In this document: in pieces, positions 22,663 through 32,756 of the stretch
Numbering within the stretch: position 1 is the stretch's first letter
Layout: each line of letters begins with the position of its first letter
The notes under the pieces: model-generated
Database searches by the model: none
What the model saw: only the letters and a program-made list of their open reading frames with translations
What the model was told of the DNA's origin: nothing
Origin: Aurantiochytrium sp. KH105
Lineage: Eukaryota; Sar; Bigyra; Thraustochytrida; Thraustochytriidae
Direction: 5' to 3'
Assembly (NCBI GenBank): GCA_003116975.1
Contig: BGKB01000029.1
Coordinates: 482,487-546,486 of the forward strand
Length of the DNA stretch: 64,000 bases
Translations under genes and position numbers: made by a program

Positions 22663-24155
22663 CCTGCTGCTGCTGCTGCTTTTTCCCGACTCTGACTGCG
22701 CTGCGCTCCTCCCCGTCGCGGCTCTGCGGCGCTGCTCGTGCGGCTGCTGCGCGCGCGCTTGCACTCTACAACTCTGCGGCTTCGCGCCGCCGCCTGCAGT
22801 CTGCGCGTGACCGCCTTAAAGTTGAGTTTTCCCGTTTCTCCGAATCCTCTTTCTGTGAGCCGTGAGGCACCAGTTAAGGTGGAGAGCAAAGTCGGGAAAA
22901 CCTCCGCGACGCCGCCTCGGAACGTGGACCTCTTCAAGCCCGGCTGCGGCGGCGTTGGCGTTGGCGCGGATGCCGAGAGTCTCGCAATCGCTGTCGCTAA
23001 AGGTTGCTGCTGCCGCGGTAGCGGTATGATTGCAATAAGGAAGTTGACGATCTTTGCCTGGCATGCCACCGAAGGGGGATGAACAAGATTTGTAAAAAAG
23101 ACTCGACACGAAATTGTTGCGGTGCGGGAAAACGAGCATCGTCTGTCCACCAAAGACGTGGAGCCTCAGCCCTGTTTCGTGACTTGTAAGGTGACGAAAA
23201 AATCATGCTGCAGAAGTTGGCCCACGTATACCCAAGTCTGAAAAAGGAAAAAACAAACAGAAAAAAAGTCCCCGGCGAGGATGAAACGCAAATTCCGAGG
23301 TGTACGCTTTTTGATGTCGGGTTCGCGATGGGACCGTGTTTCAAATCTCCGTCTAAGCTTATGAAATCCTTCCAATGCAGTATAAGTACCTAATGAGCTT
23401 GCTAGCTATAATAAGATTAGGGGGGCTATACCTCGGTGCGGAGGCTTCCTGGAGAAAAGAGTTGGCTTCGAAATCTCCCACTTCTAGCTTGTATTGGCCA
23501 TCTGCCTGCTGCTACATTTTTCGTGCTCGCCAAGGGAAGAAGCATGCGCTTCAGAAACAAGTGACCGTACCCTATTTCTTTGCTTTTGCTTCTTGCTCGC
23601 TATTGCTCGCTCGCTCGCCCCACCCCACTCGCTGTCGCTGCTTTTCCAAGACGATAAATCGTAACGCCAAAGTCGAAACGTCGAAAGAGGAGAAGAAGAA
23701 GAAGTCCAGCAAGAGCGACAGCAAGCCGCGCGAGAGCATCAAGGCCTCCGACTCAGCAGCCCCGCTGTCGGAGAAGGAAACCCTGAGCCTGCAGGCAGCC
23801 TGCCAGCAGAAGAGGCCCCTCGTCGAAGGCCGGGAGCCGAGCTCCGCCGCGCAGGTCCCAGCCGGGTCGAAGCAGAAGAAGCAGAAGAAAGAGAGGGAGC
23901 AGGAGAAGGCAGAAAGGAGGGAGAAGGGAGACAAGGAGGGAGAAAAAGGAGGAGGAGGAGAACGACAACGAGCAGAAGGCGCACAACGACGACGCTGGGA
24001 CGCGGGCGGAGAGCGCGAAGCCGCAGCGCAGAGACGGCGAGGCGGCGGGGCGAGGGAGCCGCGGCCGGCGCGGCGCGGGCAGGCGCCGCGCAGGGAGGCG
24101 CGGAGCGAAGCGACACGCGGAGGAAAGCGAAGCGGAGGCGGGCGGGCCGGCGAAC
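22663..24155. other. Divergent upstream region of NDUFS7 and the amine oxidase; contains probable amine-oxidase N-terminal coding
   Basis: A (CTG)5 tract at 22664-22678 sits directly before the NDUFS7 start. Plus-strand stretches 22840-23010 and 23660-24155 have coding-like codon choice. The second encodes a Lys/Glu/Ser-rich segment leading into the amine oxidase, with a frame change at the A5 run at 23943-23947. The part between (23100-23640) looks non-coding. Confidence 0.5.
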
Positions 24156-26414
24156 ATGAGGCTCCGCAGGCGCCAGCGCGAGGCGTCGAAACGCGCGACG
24201 CGGGCGCTCGCGAGCGGCGCGCCCGACGCGCTGCGGCGCGCGCAAGATGCGCAGGATAAACGGCGCAGGCAGGAAATGAGGTCTGCGGAGAATCGCAGCA
24301 AAAAGCGACGGCTACGACAAGCGCACGCGAAGCCCCGCCACCTGGGAACGGTCGTGGTGGTGGGCGCAGGCCTCGCAGGCCTCGCTGCTGCACAAGAGCT
24401 CCGTCATCGCGGGCTCGAAGTCATCGTCCTTGAGGCGCGCGACCGCGTGGGCGGTCGTGTGCACGTGACCCCACTCGCCAACGGTGTCGCACGCGCGGAC
24501 CTTGGGGCCAGTTTCATTCATGGCATCGACGACAATCCCGTCGCTCAGCTCGCGCAGCGATACCACAAGGAGCTCTACAAACAAGAGGACAGCGTTCTTT
24601 TCGACGCCAACGGTCGCGAGATGGGACGTCCCGATGACCGAATGGCCGAAGACATCTTCAACGAGGCCCTCGAAGCCGCCGCGATGCAGCGACGCAATCC
24701 CGCGCGGCATCCAAACGCGCGCAGGCTCGCAGATCGTCGTCGCGCGGGCAGCAAAAAACAGCGAGCCGGAGAACGCGAGCAGGGCGTCGAACCTACGCGT
24801 CGTTCGCGTCGTCTTGGCGGTGCAAAGGCTCTCTCGCTCGTGCTCATTAAACACGAAATGGACCAAGAGCGCGACAGGGAACGCGACCACCGCGCCAATG
24901 AGACCGATGCAGACGCAGACGCAGACGCAGACGTCTCGTCTGACGCGAGTTCGCATGCAAGTCCGGACGCGAATGTCCCCGCAAACGTCACTTCCAGCAC
25001 CACTGCCGATGCTGCCGCTGCTACAGAGGCTGTTGCTGCCACTGCCGCTGGCAGCAGCTCTCTCCTGGGGGGTGCCGCGCCTAACGCCCCTCGAAGCATC
25101 TCCCTCCAAGCCGCACTTGATCGTGCGCTCGAGGTGGTTGTCCCAGAGCTTACCCCGCCGCAGCGGCGAGCGCTCGAATGGAACATGTCGTACCTCGAGT
25201 ACTCGCTTAGCAGCAACCTCGACACCGTGAGTAACGAGGACTGGGATGCAGACGACGAATTTAGCTTCTCAGGCGCACATTGTATGGTGCAGGGCGGCAT
25301 TGGGTCCATTGCTGAGAACCTTCAGTACGGCGTTGACATTCGCAAGGCCGCTCCTGTCGCAACTATTGCCTACGGCCAAACGACGGACGCATCCAAGGGC
25401 CCCGCGTGCGCTGTGACGACTGAAGCTGGTGAGGTCTTTCATGCCGATGCATGCCTCGTCACCGTCCCGCTCGGTGTGCTCAAGGCCAACAAGATTACCT
25501 TCGAACCCGCGCTGCCCGAGGAAAAATGTGCAGCCATTTCGCGATTGAGCTTTGGTGTTCTCAACAAAGTCGTCATGGTCTTTGATTCCGTCTTTTGGTC
25601 AGAACGCTCCCTCATTGCCTATGCGAGCGAAAAACGTGGTCACTATCCCATGTTTTGGGATGCCTCGCAGGCTTGTGGCGCGCCCGTCCTCATTGCCCTC
25701 GTTTCGGGCCGCACGGCCGAGGCTCTCGAGCGCAAAGCCGACCAGACCGTCCTTGACGAGGTCCTGGAGGTTCTTCGTCTTCTTTATGGAACGGAAGCAG
25801 TTGCAACGCCAAAGGACTTTCTTGTCACACGATGGCGCGCCGATCCATACGCGCGCGGCTCGTACAGCTACGTTGGACTCGACGCTTCCGAGGAGGACTA
25901 CGATTTGCTGGCGGCCCCAGTCGCTGCAAGTCCCGTGACAGAAGCGCACGCCGACTTTCGTCTCTTTTTTGCTGGAGAAGCAACAAACAAGTACTATCCT
26001 GCTACAGTGCACGGTGCTTTTATGAGTGGTATCCGCGAGGCGCGACATATTGCGTCCCTTCTGGCACGGAACGAAGAACTCTCTTCCAGCGCCACGCCCG
26101 ATGAAGTTGTTGAGGACCACGCCGCGGCTGGCCAGTCTGTACGCGATAACGTTCTTCGCAGACTCGGCGCCGTGGCCTCAGCGTCGGGCCGTCTCGCCGT
26201 GCCACGTCCGCGTAAAAAGCCACTTGAAAAGCTTTCCGTGGCGTATCTCCGTCGCTACATCATTCACAACTTTAGCTTTACCCCTCCAGCGCTACCAGCA
26301 AAGGATGCCGCAACGAAATCAAGACAGCTGGCGACAGTGTCGACGACAAAAGCAACAATGACGCCAACTTCGGAACCAGAGATAGAAGAGGCGTCTGCTG
26401 CTGCACGCGCGTGA
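24156..26414 (+). CDS. LSD1-like flavin amine oxidase (probable histone demethylase or polyamine oxidase)
   Basis: This is an FAD-dependent oxidase of the LSD1/polyamine-oxidase family, which oxidises N-methyl-lysine or polyamines. The dinucleotide-binding motif GAGLAGL is at residues 70-76, followed by ARDRVGGR. The C-terminal FAD motif FFAGEATNKYYPATVHGAF lies near residue 620. The segment FGVLNKVVMVF carries the lysine equivalent to LSD1 Lys661. The stretch WDADDEFSFSGAH resembles LSD1 (HWDQDDDFEFTGSH) more than plain polyamine oxidases. Residues ~175-310 form a low-complexity insert (Arg-rich, then repeated Asp-Ala, then Ala-rich) where LSD1 carries its Tower. No SWIRM domain is visible. 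The N-terminus is strongly basic, suggesting nuclear location. The first in-frame ATG is 24156, but coding probably begins further upstream. Substrate is undetermined. Confidence 0.85.
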   Translation: MRLRRRQREASKRATRALASGAPDALRRAQDAQDKRRRQEMRSAENRSKKRRLRQAHAKPRHLGTVVVVGAGLAGLAAAQELRHRGLEVIVLEARDRVGGRVHVTPLANGVARADLGASFIHGIDDNPVAQLAQRYHKELYKQEDSVLFDANGREMGRPDDRMAEDIFNEALEAAAMQRRNPARHPNARRLADRRRAGSKKQRAGEREQGVEPTRRSRRLGGAKALSLVLIKHEMDQERDRERDHRANETDADADADADVSSDASSHASPDANVPANVTSSTTADAAAATEAVAATAAGSSSLLGGAAPNAPRSISLQAALDRALEVVVPELTPPQRRALEWNMSYLEYSLSSNLDTVSNEDWDADDEFSFSGAHCMVQGGIGSIAENLQYGVDIRKAAPVATIAYGQTTDASKGPACAVTTEAGEVFHADACLVTVPLGVLKANKITFEPALPEEKCAAISRLSFGVLNKVVMVFDSVFWSERSLIAYASEKRGHYPMFWDASQACGAPVLIALVSGRTAEALERKADQTVLDEVLEVLRLLYGTEAVATPKDFLVTRWRADPYARGSYSYVGLDASEEDYDLLAAPVAASPVTEAHADFRLFFAGEATNKYYPATVHGAFMSGIREARHIASLLARNEELSSSATPDEVVEDHAAAGQSVRDNVLRRLGAVASASGRLAVPRPRKKPLEKLSVAYLRRYIIHNFSFTPPALPAKDAATKSRQLATVSTTKATMTPTSEPEIEEASAAARA

Positions 26415-26784
26415 GTCACTTCAAGTAGACGGAAGACGCAAGCAGCCGACCTTGCGCGATCCGTCAATCAACTAGCCTACCTACCTATCAATCAACCGAT
26501 CAACCGATCAACCAATCAACCACCTGCGCATCAAGAGCGTCCTCATAGTCAGTGAGTGAGACGTTGGCAAGGCCCACGACGAAAACGCAAGGAGCGAAAC
26601 TTGCGAGAGATAAAGGACCCTCACGCTATATATTTTTTCAAACACAACGGAAAACAAGACGTGCACATGTACGTATGGACCATCAGGATTGCCTCGGACT
26701 GAAAGAAATTGATTTTGCTTCCACCTTCCATGACTTGATTTTCTGTTCTTCGATCGTTGCAAGTATCTACAAATTGCGACAATC
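26415..26784. other. Convergent 3' flanks of amine oxidase and FRG gene
   Basis: Contains a decayed CAATCAACCGAT repeat at 26487-26521; otherwise featureless 3' UTR-like DNA. Confidence 0.5.
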
Positions 26785-28404
26785 TTATGGGGATGTCATG
26801 TTGCTGCTGGGCGACACGGGTGCCGCTCTGGACGCAGTGTAGAACTTTTTCAGCCATTTGCTCGTGCCATCAAGCCCCGGGAAGAGCAAGCGTTCGGTCA
26901 CGGCAAAGTTATTCAATCGGTGTCGCACTTCAACTTTGAGATGCTTGGCGATGATGATCTTGCGATGCGTTCCCTGCGTACAGTGATCCTCAAGCCACTG
27001 ATCCGTGGTCTTTTTGCTGTCCGACATGAACGCAAAGACATGATTTTGATTGATGACTCGTTGATGGAGTGCAGGGGCCTCGACAAAGACCAAGGCATCG
27101 CCGAGAACCTGCAATCTGTCCAACATTTTGACAATGAAACCCACGTCGTCCTGCTCGAGCGCTGCAGCGGCACCTGCAGATGCGCCCGCCGCTGCTGCGG
27201 CCGCCATGGCACTGGGTAGAGTACTCGCTGCACTTTCAAAGTTTGTTTTCGACTGCGCGGCGGAGGCCGCCTCGACTGGGTCCAGTCGCGAAGCATACGT
27301 AAGCAGGCTGTTGAGTTGATCAATGCGCGCAACAGACCAGTACGAGTCATGAGCCTGTCGCTTCCATTTACGGTACAGATCATTGTACGTTTCGCTAGCA
27401 TGTAGACACTTGCGTGGTTGAACGCACCACACGACGCCGTCCTCTCCGTCAAAAGTAGGGTCGCTTGTGGCAAAGTGCAGCGCGACCAAGGGAGAATACG
27501 AGAAGTCCAGCATGCGAGTTGGACAGCCGTGGTGCTGAGCCAGTGTCAACCACTCAAAGAGTGTCGACCTTGGGGGCAAGGCTCCGTGCGAATAGTTTCG
27601 GAAGCTACGCAAGATTGCCTTTTCTGTCTTGCGTTCCATGGCTGATCCGATGCCATGACCCAAGCGCTGCAGAGAGGTTTTGAGACGAAACGTTCGATCA
27701 GGAAGCCCTCGAAAGACAAATGGGGAACGAAAGGCGCTGCGCCAGGCGTCCCAAGAGTTGAGGTCCAGAGATCGAAGAAGCTCGGGCCAGGTCCGAGCTA
27801 CAATGGTCTCCCCCATGGGCGGATTGACAATTCCAGCGCTTACTCGTGGAAGATTCATGGAATAATGAAGGCGATCCATCTCGTACGCTAGTTCCTTGAC
27901 CAGCAGGCGTCTTTGGTCATTTTGGCGCATATCGTAGTCTACCTCGTCGGTGGCCTTGCGCAGGGCCTCGAGAGCTTGTAAAAGATCCTGTGTACGCCCA
28001 TTTCCGGCGTCGCTGTGCAGCTCGTCTATGTTTCCGCGAAGCTTGGGCGAGGCTCCGTGAATTATTGCCGCATCTCTACTTTCTCGCGAGTATGTTAAGC
28101 CCAGCGAAAAGCTTCCGTTTCTGTTCGTACCGAGGCCAAACCCTGTTTGTATTGCTTTCCGAAGCTTTGCATCTTGCTCAGCGTCCGCCTCGTCATCATG
28201 ATCTACGGCCTCGCGTTTTCGTTTGAGCTTGGCACGGGACGCTTCGTTTTCTTCAACATTATCCACGATAATTTGGGCTTCTCTTTGCGCAGTGTCATTT
28301 GCTTGTCCTGATGAACAGTCATCGCCGTCCGACGATTGAGCGGCTGCAATTGTGGATGTAGCATCTACCGTGAGCTTCGCCTTTTGGTCCGCTTCGCTTT
28401 CCAT
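26785..28404 (-). CDS. FRG-domain protein (539 aa), probably nuclear
   Basis: The start is the ATG at 28404. The N-terminal ~85 residues are acidic and polar with a basic cluster KLKRKRE (60-66) that could be a nuclear localisation signal. Residues ~200-330 hold a recognisable FRG domain: FVFRGLPD (229-236), then HHGCPTRMLDF (291-301) and SPLVALHFAT (304-313), matching the family pattern FRG ... hGlpTRLLDWt.nPlvALyFA. The domain core is interrupted around residues 385-425 by an Ala/Ser-rich insert. FRG domains are best known from prokaryotes, often in mobile or defence-associated contexts, and their biochemical activity is not settled. I see no partner domain. Neighbours are a convergent amine oxidase and a divergent LRR gene. 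Confidence 0.82.
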   Translation of the reverse strand: MESEADQKAKLTVDATSTIAAAQSSDGDDCSSGQANDTAQREAQIIVDNVEENEASRAKLKRKREAVDHDDEADAEQDAKLRKAIQTGFGLGTNRNGSFSLGLTYSRESRDAAIIHGASPKLRGNIDELHSDAGNGRTQDLLQALEALRKATDEVDYDMRQNDQRRLLVKELAYEMDRLHYSMNLPRVSAGIVNPPMGETIVARTWPELLRSLDLNSWDAWRSAFRSPFVFRGLPDRTFRLKTSLQRLGHGIGSAMERKTEKAILRSFRNYSHGALPPRSTLFEWLTLAQHHGCPTRMLDFSYSPLVALHFATSDPTFDGEDGVVWCVQPRKCLHASETYNDLYRKWKRQAHDSYWSVARIDQLNSLLTYASRLDPVEAASAAQSKTNFESAASTLPSAMAAAAAAGASAGAAAALEQDDVGFIVKMLDRLQVLGDALVFVEAPALHQRVINQNHVFAFMSDSKKTTDQWLEDHCTQGTHRKIIIAKHLKVEVRHRLNNFAVTERLLFPGLDGTSKWLKKFYTASRAAPVSPSSNMTSP

Positions 28405-29533
28405 TGCTTCGTGGCCAACGTCGCTTGCAACGTTGGGCTCACGTACACAAGGAGAAGATAAGAATTGCGGAGTTGCGAGTTTCCTTTATTGTTTTCTGAA
28501 CGCAGTTGCTTCTTCTCTTCAAACCCAGTTTTCCTTCCTTCGAGCCCAGCTCGAGCTTCTCTTTTGCGAATAGGGCAAGCACCCGGGCCGTGACTCGCGC
28601 AGAGGCCTGTTTTCTTACGAGGGAGGAACGTTTTTGCGCTGGGCCGCTGGAGCCCCTGATCGCCGTACGAGTTTCGTGTCTTCACTGCCGTCTTCACTGC
28701 CGTCCAAGAAGCTCTCGGCTTTTCTGCTTCCACGGCCGTTGGCTGTCCCGAGGCTCGGGCTCCGCGGCTTTGCCGCCTCCGGCTCTGCTGCAACCTCACC
28801 TGGCTGCTGCAGCCGCCTGCCTCTTCGCTTCGGCGGAGGATCTCGTCCCTCGACTGCGCAACCACTTTTCTCGCTCGCCGCGCAACCCATTTTGATGCAT
28901 CCTGCGCAACCCATTTTAGCGGTCGCGGCAGGTTGGGGGAGGTATCAATGGAGTTTTGAGAGGGTTCTGTATGGTTATATAGCATCGTCACTACGTAGAG
29001 GAAGGGGGGGGGGCATGGGCCGAGGCGCCGGTGCTCCGTGACCTTTGTTCGTGCGAGCAGGTACATGTGGGAGCGCCGACTTAGCGGTCAAGAGGGTCTT
29101 CATTTTTCTTCATTCTTCTTCGTGCTTCATTCTTCTGCTTCTTTATTGACATCCCGATTGTTGCCTGCGCTTTGGGAGGGAGGCGGAGAAGGGGAGCCTG
29201 CAGAGACCTAACGCGCACGCGTGCGCGGGCGCGGCGAGCTCGAGGCGCAGGAATACGGAGCCCGCCTCCGCGTTGGTGACGGTCGGCAGGCAAGAAGAAG
29301 AAGAAACAACAAGCGCTGCTGCAGCAATACAGAACTGACTCGTGGGCGGCGCAGTTAGCGAGCAAACCAGCAAGGCAACTGGTAACGAAGTCTCCTGCCT
29401 TGGCGGCTGGCGGGATAGCTAGCAGGCAAGCTAGTTCGCTAGCTAGCTGGTCGGCTGGCTGGCTGGCTGGCCGACTGACGGCAAGCGCGGAATCGTTGGT
29501 GCTTTTCTTGCGATCGCGAAAGAGTCTCGCGCG
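28405..29533. promoter_or_regulatory. Bidirectional promoter region between FRG and LRR genes
   Basis: The FRG gene starts at 28404 on the minus strand and the LRR gene at 29534 on the plus strand. A short direct repeat, GCGCAACCCATTTT, occurs twice at about 28877-28918. A GCTAGCTG/GGCTGGCT-rich stretch is at 29428-29470. Open frames here lack gene-like codon use. Confidence 0.45.
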
Positions 29534-31453
29534 ATGCAGCGATCCCAAACCGTTGCGTCCGGCCCAGTGCCTGCGTGGACGCATGCACCAGGACATAAAA
29601 AGAAGGGCCTCCCGCGTAACGAGTCCGGCCCTGGCAATGACAATTCCAGCAACAGAAAAAGCGATGGTATTCACGCCAGCGAAAACGTTGCCAAGCCCGG
29701 ACGCAGTCGCAAACACAGTGGTGGACCTCCCGGAATGCAAGGAGGATCAGAATTGCGCGGTTCGGTTGCTCATGCGAGCAACGGCCACAGCAGCGCGAGC
29801 GCCAAGTCGCGTACGTCGCAAGAATCCCGCCGGCAGCGTACCCTTTCGAGCAATGGATACCAAGGTTCTGGGCCACAGCAAACGGGTCATTTTGGTGGCA
29901 GAAGCAAACAGGGCAAGCAGGCAGATGCCGCAAATACAGCAGCCAGAGCAAAGAATCTGGATCCTTCTCTCATACAGAGTTTGCATCAAATGGTACGCAG
30001 CGGCGGCACCTCGTTGGACCTGAGCCGCCGCGACTTTGGTCCCGAACACGTGCACGTTTTGGCCGAGGCACTCAAGGGTAATCGCTCAGTGAGCAAGCTC
30101 AATCTGAGCCACAATCCAATTGGCGACCAAGGGTGCGAGCTTCTTGCAGACGCTCTTCGCTTCAACTCGGGCCTCAAGGAAATTGATCTCAGCTTCACAG
30201 AGTCGACCGGAAATGGTGTGCGCGCGCTCTGCAAGAAGCTGAAGGAGAGCAAGTGGCTCAAAGCTCGCGTGCGCAAGCTCAACCTTGCCGGTAACCGCCA
30301 TGGCGCACGGGGCCCAACAGCCATCTACCGAACCCTCTCCTTTGCATCCTCGTTGCGCGAGCTGACGCTGGATCGCATGAATCATGAAGGAGCCGAACGA
30401 CTCGCGTCTGCGTTAGCGTCCAATCAGACCCCACTTGCGCGTCTGGCTCTTTTGCATTGTGATCTCGACGAAGCCTTTGCTGGCTCCGTCGCCAAGATTG
30501 TGCAAGAACATGCGAGCTTGCGTGCGCTCACAGTTGGTAACTTTCCGCAACCGCCCGCTGCCGATGCCGCGATCGACAAGGCAGACATGGTGGTCATGGT
30601 CGAAGCAGCGGCAACGACAAGGATGGGATCGCTGGATCAGCTTTTGCAGCCCTTGGCTTCGGGCGCTTCGCGCCTCGAGGAGCTGACGCTGTGCTCGCTC
30701 GTAGTGACTGAAAGAGAACTCGAGCTCCTGGGCCGCGCTCTGGCGGGCGACCGCCATTTGAAAAGGCTTGCGCTTGAGGATGCTTTGTGTTCTGCGACGG
30801 AGTCGCCGCAGTTTACGCAGTACGTGCAGCTGCATCCTTTTGTGCAATCAATCGAGGGTCTCATACTGGCGCCACAGAGTGTAGGCAACGGCGATCAAGT
30901 TGTGCCTGCTACACATCAAGTGAGCGAAGATCAAGAAACGATGCTGAATAGAAATGACGCCATCGGAGGTGAAATCAATCCTCCTATTCGCCCCGCGACA
31001 GCCGCAACCACGATGGGCTTGCATCAGGCCTCGCCATCTTTTGTCGAGGCGGCACCGATGAATTTGGGCTGGAACTTTGCACCGCCGCCGGCAGCCGTCG
31101 ACGAAGCGCAGCCATCGATCGCGACTTCTTTGAGTCAAGATTCAAGCCCGTCTGCTGGATTAATCGGATTCCCTCCTCCTGAATTTCACGCCGCTGCGGC
31201 TCATGCGAATGCGCAACAAGTCTATCACGAGCAGCTGCCTCCCCTGATGCCGGGACTAGGACCCGGAGCGACTTCGCACGTTGATGCTGATCCTGCACAG
31301 TTTGCACCGCCGGGATTTGACCCGACTCACTGGGGCAACATCGACCCTCACCTGCAAGACGAGATTATGTCAGGTTTTGGTGGCCTGTGGCCTGCAAACT
31401 CCTCGTCCTCTTCTTCTTCGTTGTCGTCCTCTTCATCCTCATCCACTTTTTAG
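29534..31453 (+). CDS. Ribonuclease-inhibitor/NLRC-type leucine-rich-repeat protein (639 aa)
   Basis: The start is the ATG at 29534. Residues 1-145 are disordered and rich in Ser, Gly, Gln and basic residues. Residues ~150-450 carry LRRs of the long ribonuclease-inhibitor type, e.g. LADALRFNSGLKEIDLS and VSKLNLSHNPIGDQGCELL. Residues ~465-620 are Pro/Ala/Gln-rich, and the protein ends in an almost pure serine tract (about 31400-31448). There is no NACHT, kinase or membrane segment. RI-type LRRs form a horseshoe that binds proteins; the low-complexity flanks suggest a scaffold. The LRR class differs from the membrane LRR family at 1-10.5 kb, so the two groups are not close paralogues. Confidence 0.85.
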   Translation: MQRSQTVASGPVPAWTHAPGHKKKGLPRNESGPGNDNSSNRKSDGIHASENVAKPGRSRKHSGGPPGMQGGSELRGSVAHASNGHSSASAKSRTSQESRRQRTLSSNGYQGSGPQQTGHFGGRSKQGKQADAANTAARAKNLDPSLIQSLHQMVRSGGTSLDLSRRDFGPEHVHVLAEALKGNRSVSKLNLSHNPIGDQGCELLADALRFNSGLKEIDLSFTESTGNGVRALCKKLKESKWLKARVRKLNLAGNRHGARGPTAIYRTLSFASSLRELTLDRMNHEGAERLASALASNQTPLARLALLHCDLDEAFAGSVAKIVQEHASLRALTVGNFPQPPAADAAIDKADMVVMVEAAATTRMGSLDQLLQPLASGASRLEELTLCSLVVTERELELLGRALAGDRHLKRLALEDALCSATESPQFTQYVQLHPFVQSIEGLILAPQSVGNGDQVVPATHQVSEDQETMLNRNDAIGGEINPPIRPATAATTMGLHQASPSFVEAAPMNLGWNFAPPPAAVDEAQPSIATSLSQDSSPSAGLIGFPPPEFHAAAAHANAQQVYHEQLPPLMPGLGPGATSHVDADPAQFAPPGFDPTHWGNIDPHLQDEIMSGFGGLWPANSSSSSSSLSSSSSSSTF

Positions 31454-31826
31454 CCCTTTGAAGCTACCGTGAATACGCTCTCGGACTCTGCGTCTGGCAG
31501 CGTTGCTTGAGCCAGCTTGCCGGCTCTTGTCGCGCAGCGTACATACATGCGTGGCACGGAACGAGGATGATTTCGATTTCAACATATGCAAGGCAAGCTC
31601 ACGATCTTTTCATACAGATTTAAGGTAAAAAATGATCAAAGATGGAGATCTTTTTCACGGAGAATTCCAAAAAGAGAGCGAGCGAGCGCGCGCGCGCGAG
31701 AGAGAGGGAGAGGAATAGAAAGAAGGGTCGAGTACAAGAGAATAAAAACCAAGAGAGGAGACGTGGGGAAGGAAGTCGAGTGTGTCCTTCTGCAAGTTTC
31801 CGGAGGAAAACCGAACTTTTCTTGTC
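31454..31826. other. Convergent 3' flanks of LRR and 3-HAO genes
   Basis: Contains a GCGC/GAGA-rich stretch at 31680-31710; no coding-like frame. Confidence 0.45.
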
Positions 31827-32756
31827 TTATGCGCTGTTGTGGAGGCGGTTGCCGCGCGGGTCTTGGTAAAGTCGCATCATGCGAGCATCCGCGGCGCGCG
31901 ACGAACGAAAGCGATCTCCCGCTTTGAGGACAAAGACCGCGCCCTCGGTGAGTTCATGTTTCGTTGTGCTTTGGTCCGGCGCCTCGACCTCGATAAGCGA
32001 GGACCCGACGAGCTGGATTAAAAGGGTCTCGAGAGTAGTAGTAGGTGGCGCGAGCCATTCGCTGGAAGCAGGCGAGTCCGGAGAACGGGCGCCTTCGACT
32101 TGAATTTTGAATTCTGCGTCCGGGTGGCCCGGAAAGAGTGGCAAAAGCGCGCCATCCTCGGAGAGCTCCTTGTCGTGATCACGGACCCAAGTCATGAGGT
32201 GAAACGGCTCAGGAAGCTCAATCTGTTCGTTTTCGACAATTGCACGTTCCGCAGGAAGGGCATCCTGCGTTGGTTCGCGCGTCTTGCTTTCCTCGGACGC
32301 CTTCCAAGCATTGATGACGGGAACCAGGTCCTTGCCGAGATCCTGGCAGTGAAAATACCTCTCCCAAAGCTTACGATCGCACGTTGCAAAATCTGTGTAA
32401 AAGCGGAGAGCGTCATTTTCTTCAGGAAGACGCTCGCGCTCAATGACGAGGCCGAGCGAGTCACTGACGGGCCGCTGCGGCGAGTGCGGGACGCGCGAGG
32501 GCAGCAGGAAAACGAATCCCTCTTCGATCTTGACAAGCTTGCGTTTTCCCTTTTGAATGGTCGGCAGCTCCATCCTGCCTTTGATTTGCCAGAAGAACTC
32601 GCTGCCGTCCTCGAGGTGGAAATCCTCCCTCGTGTTCGGGCCGCCGACGAACATGACTGAGAGCTGGCCCTTGTGCATGAGCTTATTGCATACCGGCGGC
32701 GCAAACTGGGCCTTGTGCTCTTCGTGCCACGCGTGGATCTCCACGGGCCGCTCCAT
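31827..32756 (-). CDS. HAAO: 3-Hydroxyanthranilate 3,4-dioxygenase, animal-type bicupin
   Basis: This Fe(II) enzyme opens the ring of 3-hydroxyanthranilate to give the quinolinate precursor in the kynurenine route to NAD+. With the start at 32756 the 309-residue protein begins MERPVEIHAW, collinear with animal 3-HAO. The metal ligands fall at His47 (DFHLEDG), Glu53 and His91 (RVPHSPQRP), the same numbers as in the human enzyme. The motif KLMHKGQLSVMFVGGPNTR is typical. Residues ~170-309 form a second, degenerate cupin lacking the metal triad, as in animal enzymes; bacterial forms are single-cupin and carry a rubredoxin-like site that is absent here. The open frame extends upstream to a GTG at 32942, but no ATG supports a longer protein. 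Likely cytosolic. Confidence 0.94.
   Translation of the reverse strand: MERPVEIHAWHEEHKAQFAPPVCNKLMHKGQLSVMFVGGPNTREDFHLEDGSEFFWQIKGRMELPTIQKGKRKLVKIEEGFVFLLPSRVPHSPQRPVSDSLGLVIERERLPEENDALRFYTDFATCDRKLWERYFHCQDLGKDLVPVINAWKASEESKTREPTQDALPAERAIVENEQIELPEPFHLMTWVRDHDKELSEDGALLPLFPGHPDAEFKIQVEGARSPDSPASSEWLAPPTTTLETLLIQLVGSSLIEVEAPDQSTTKHELTEGAVFVLKAGDRFRSSRAADARMMRLYQDPRGNRLHNSA

Noticed and set aside
28365-29066. 233-codon minus-strand frame upstream of the FRG gene
   Set aside because: Overlaps the FRG start in another frame and has no gene-like codon pattern.
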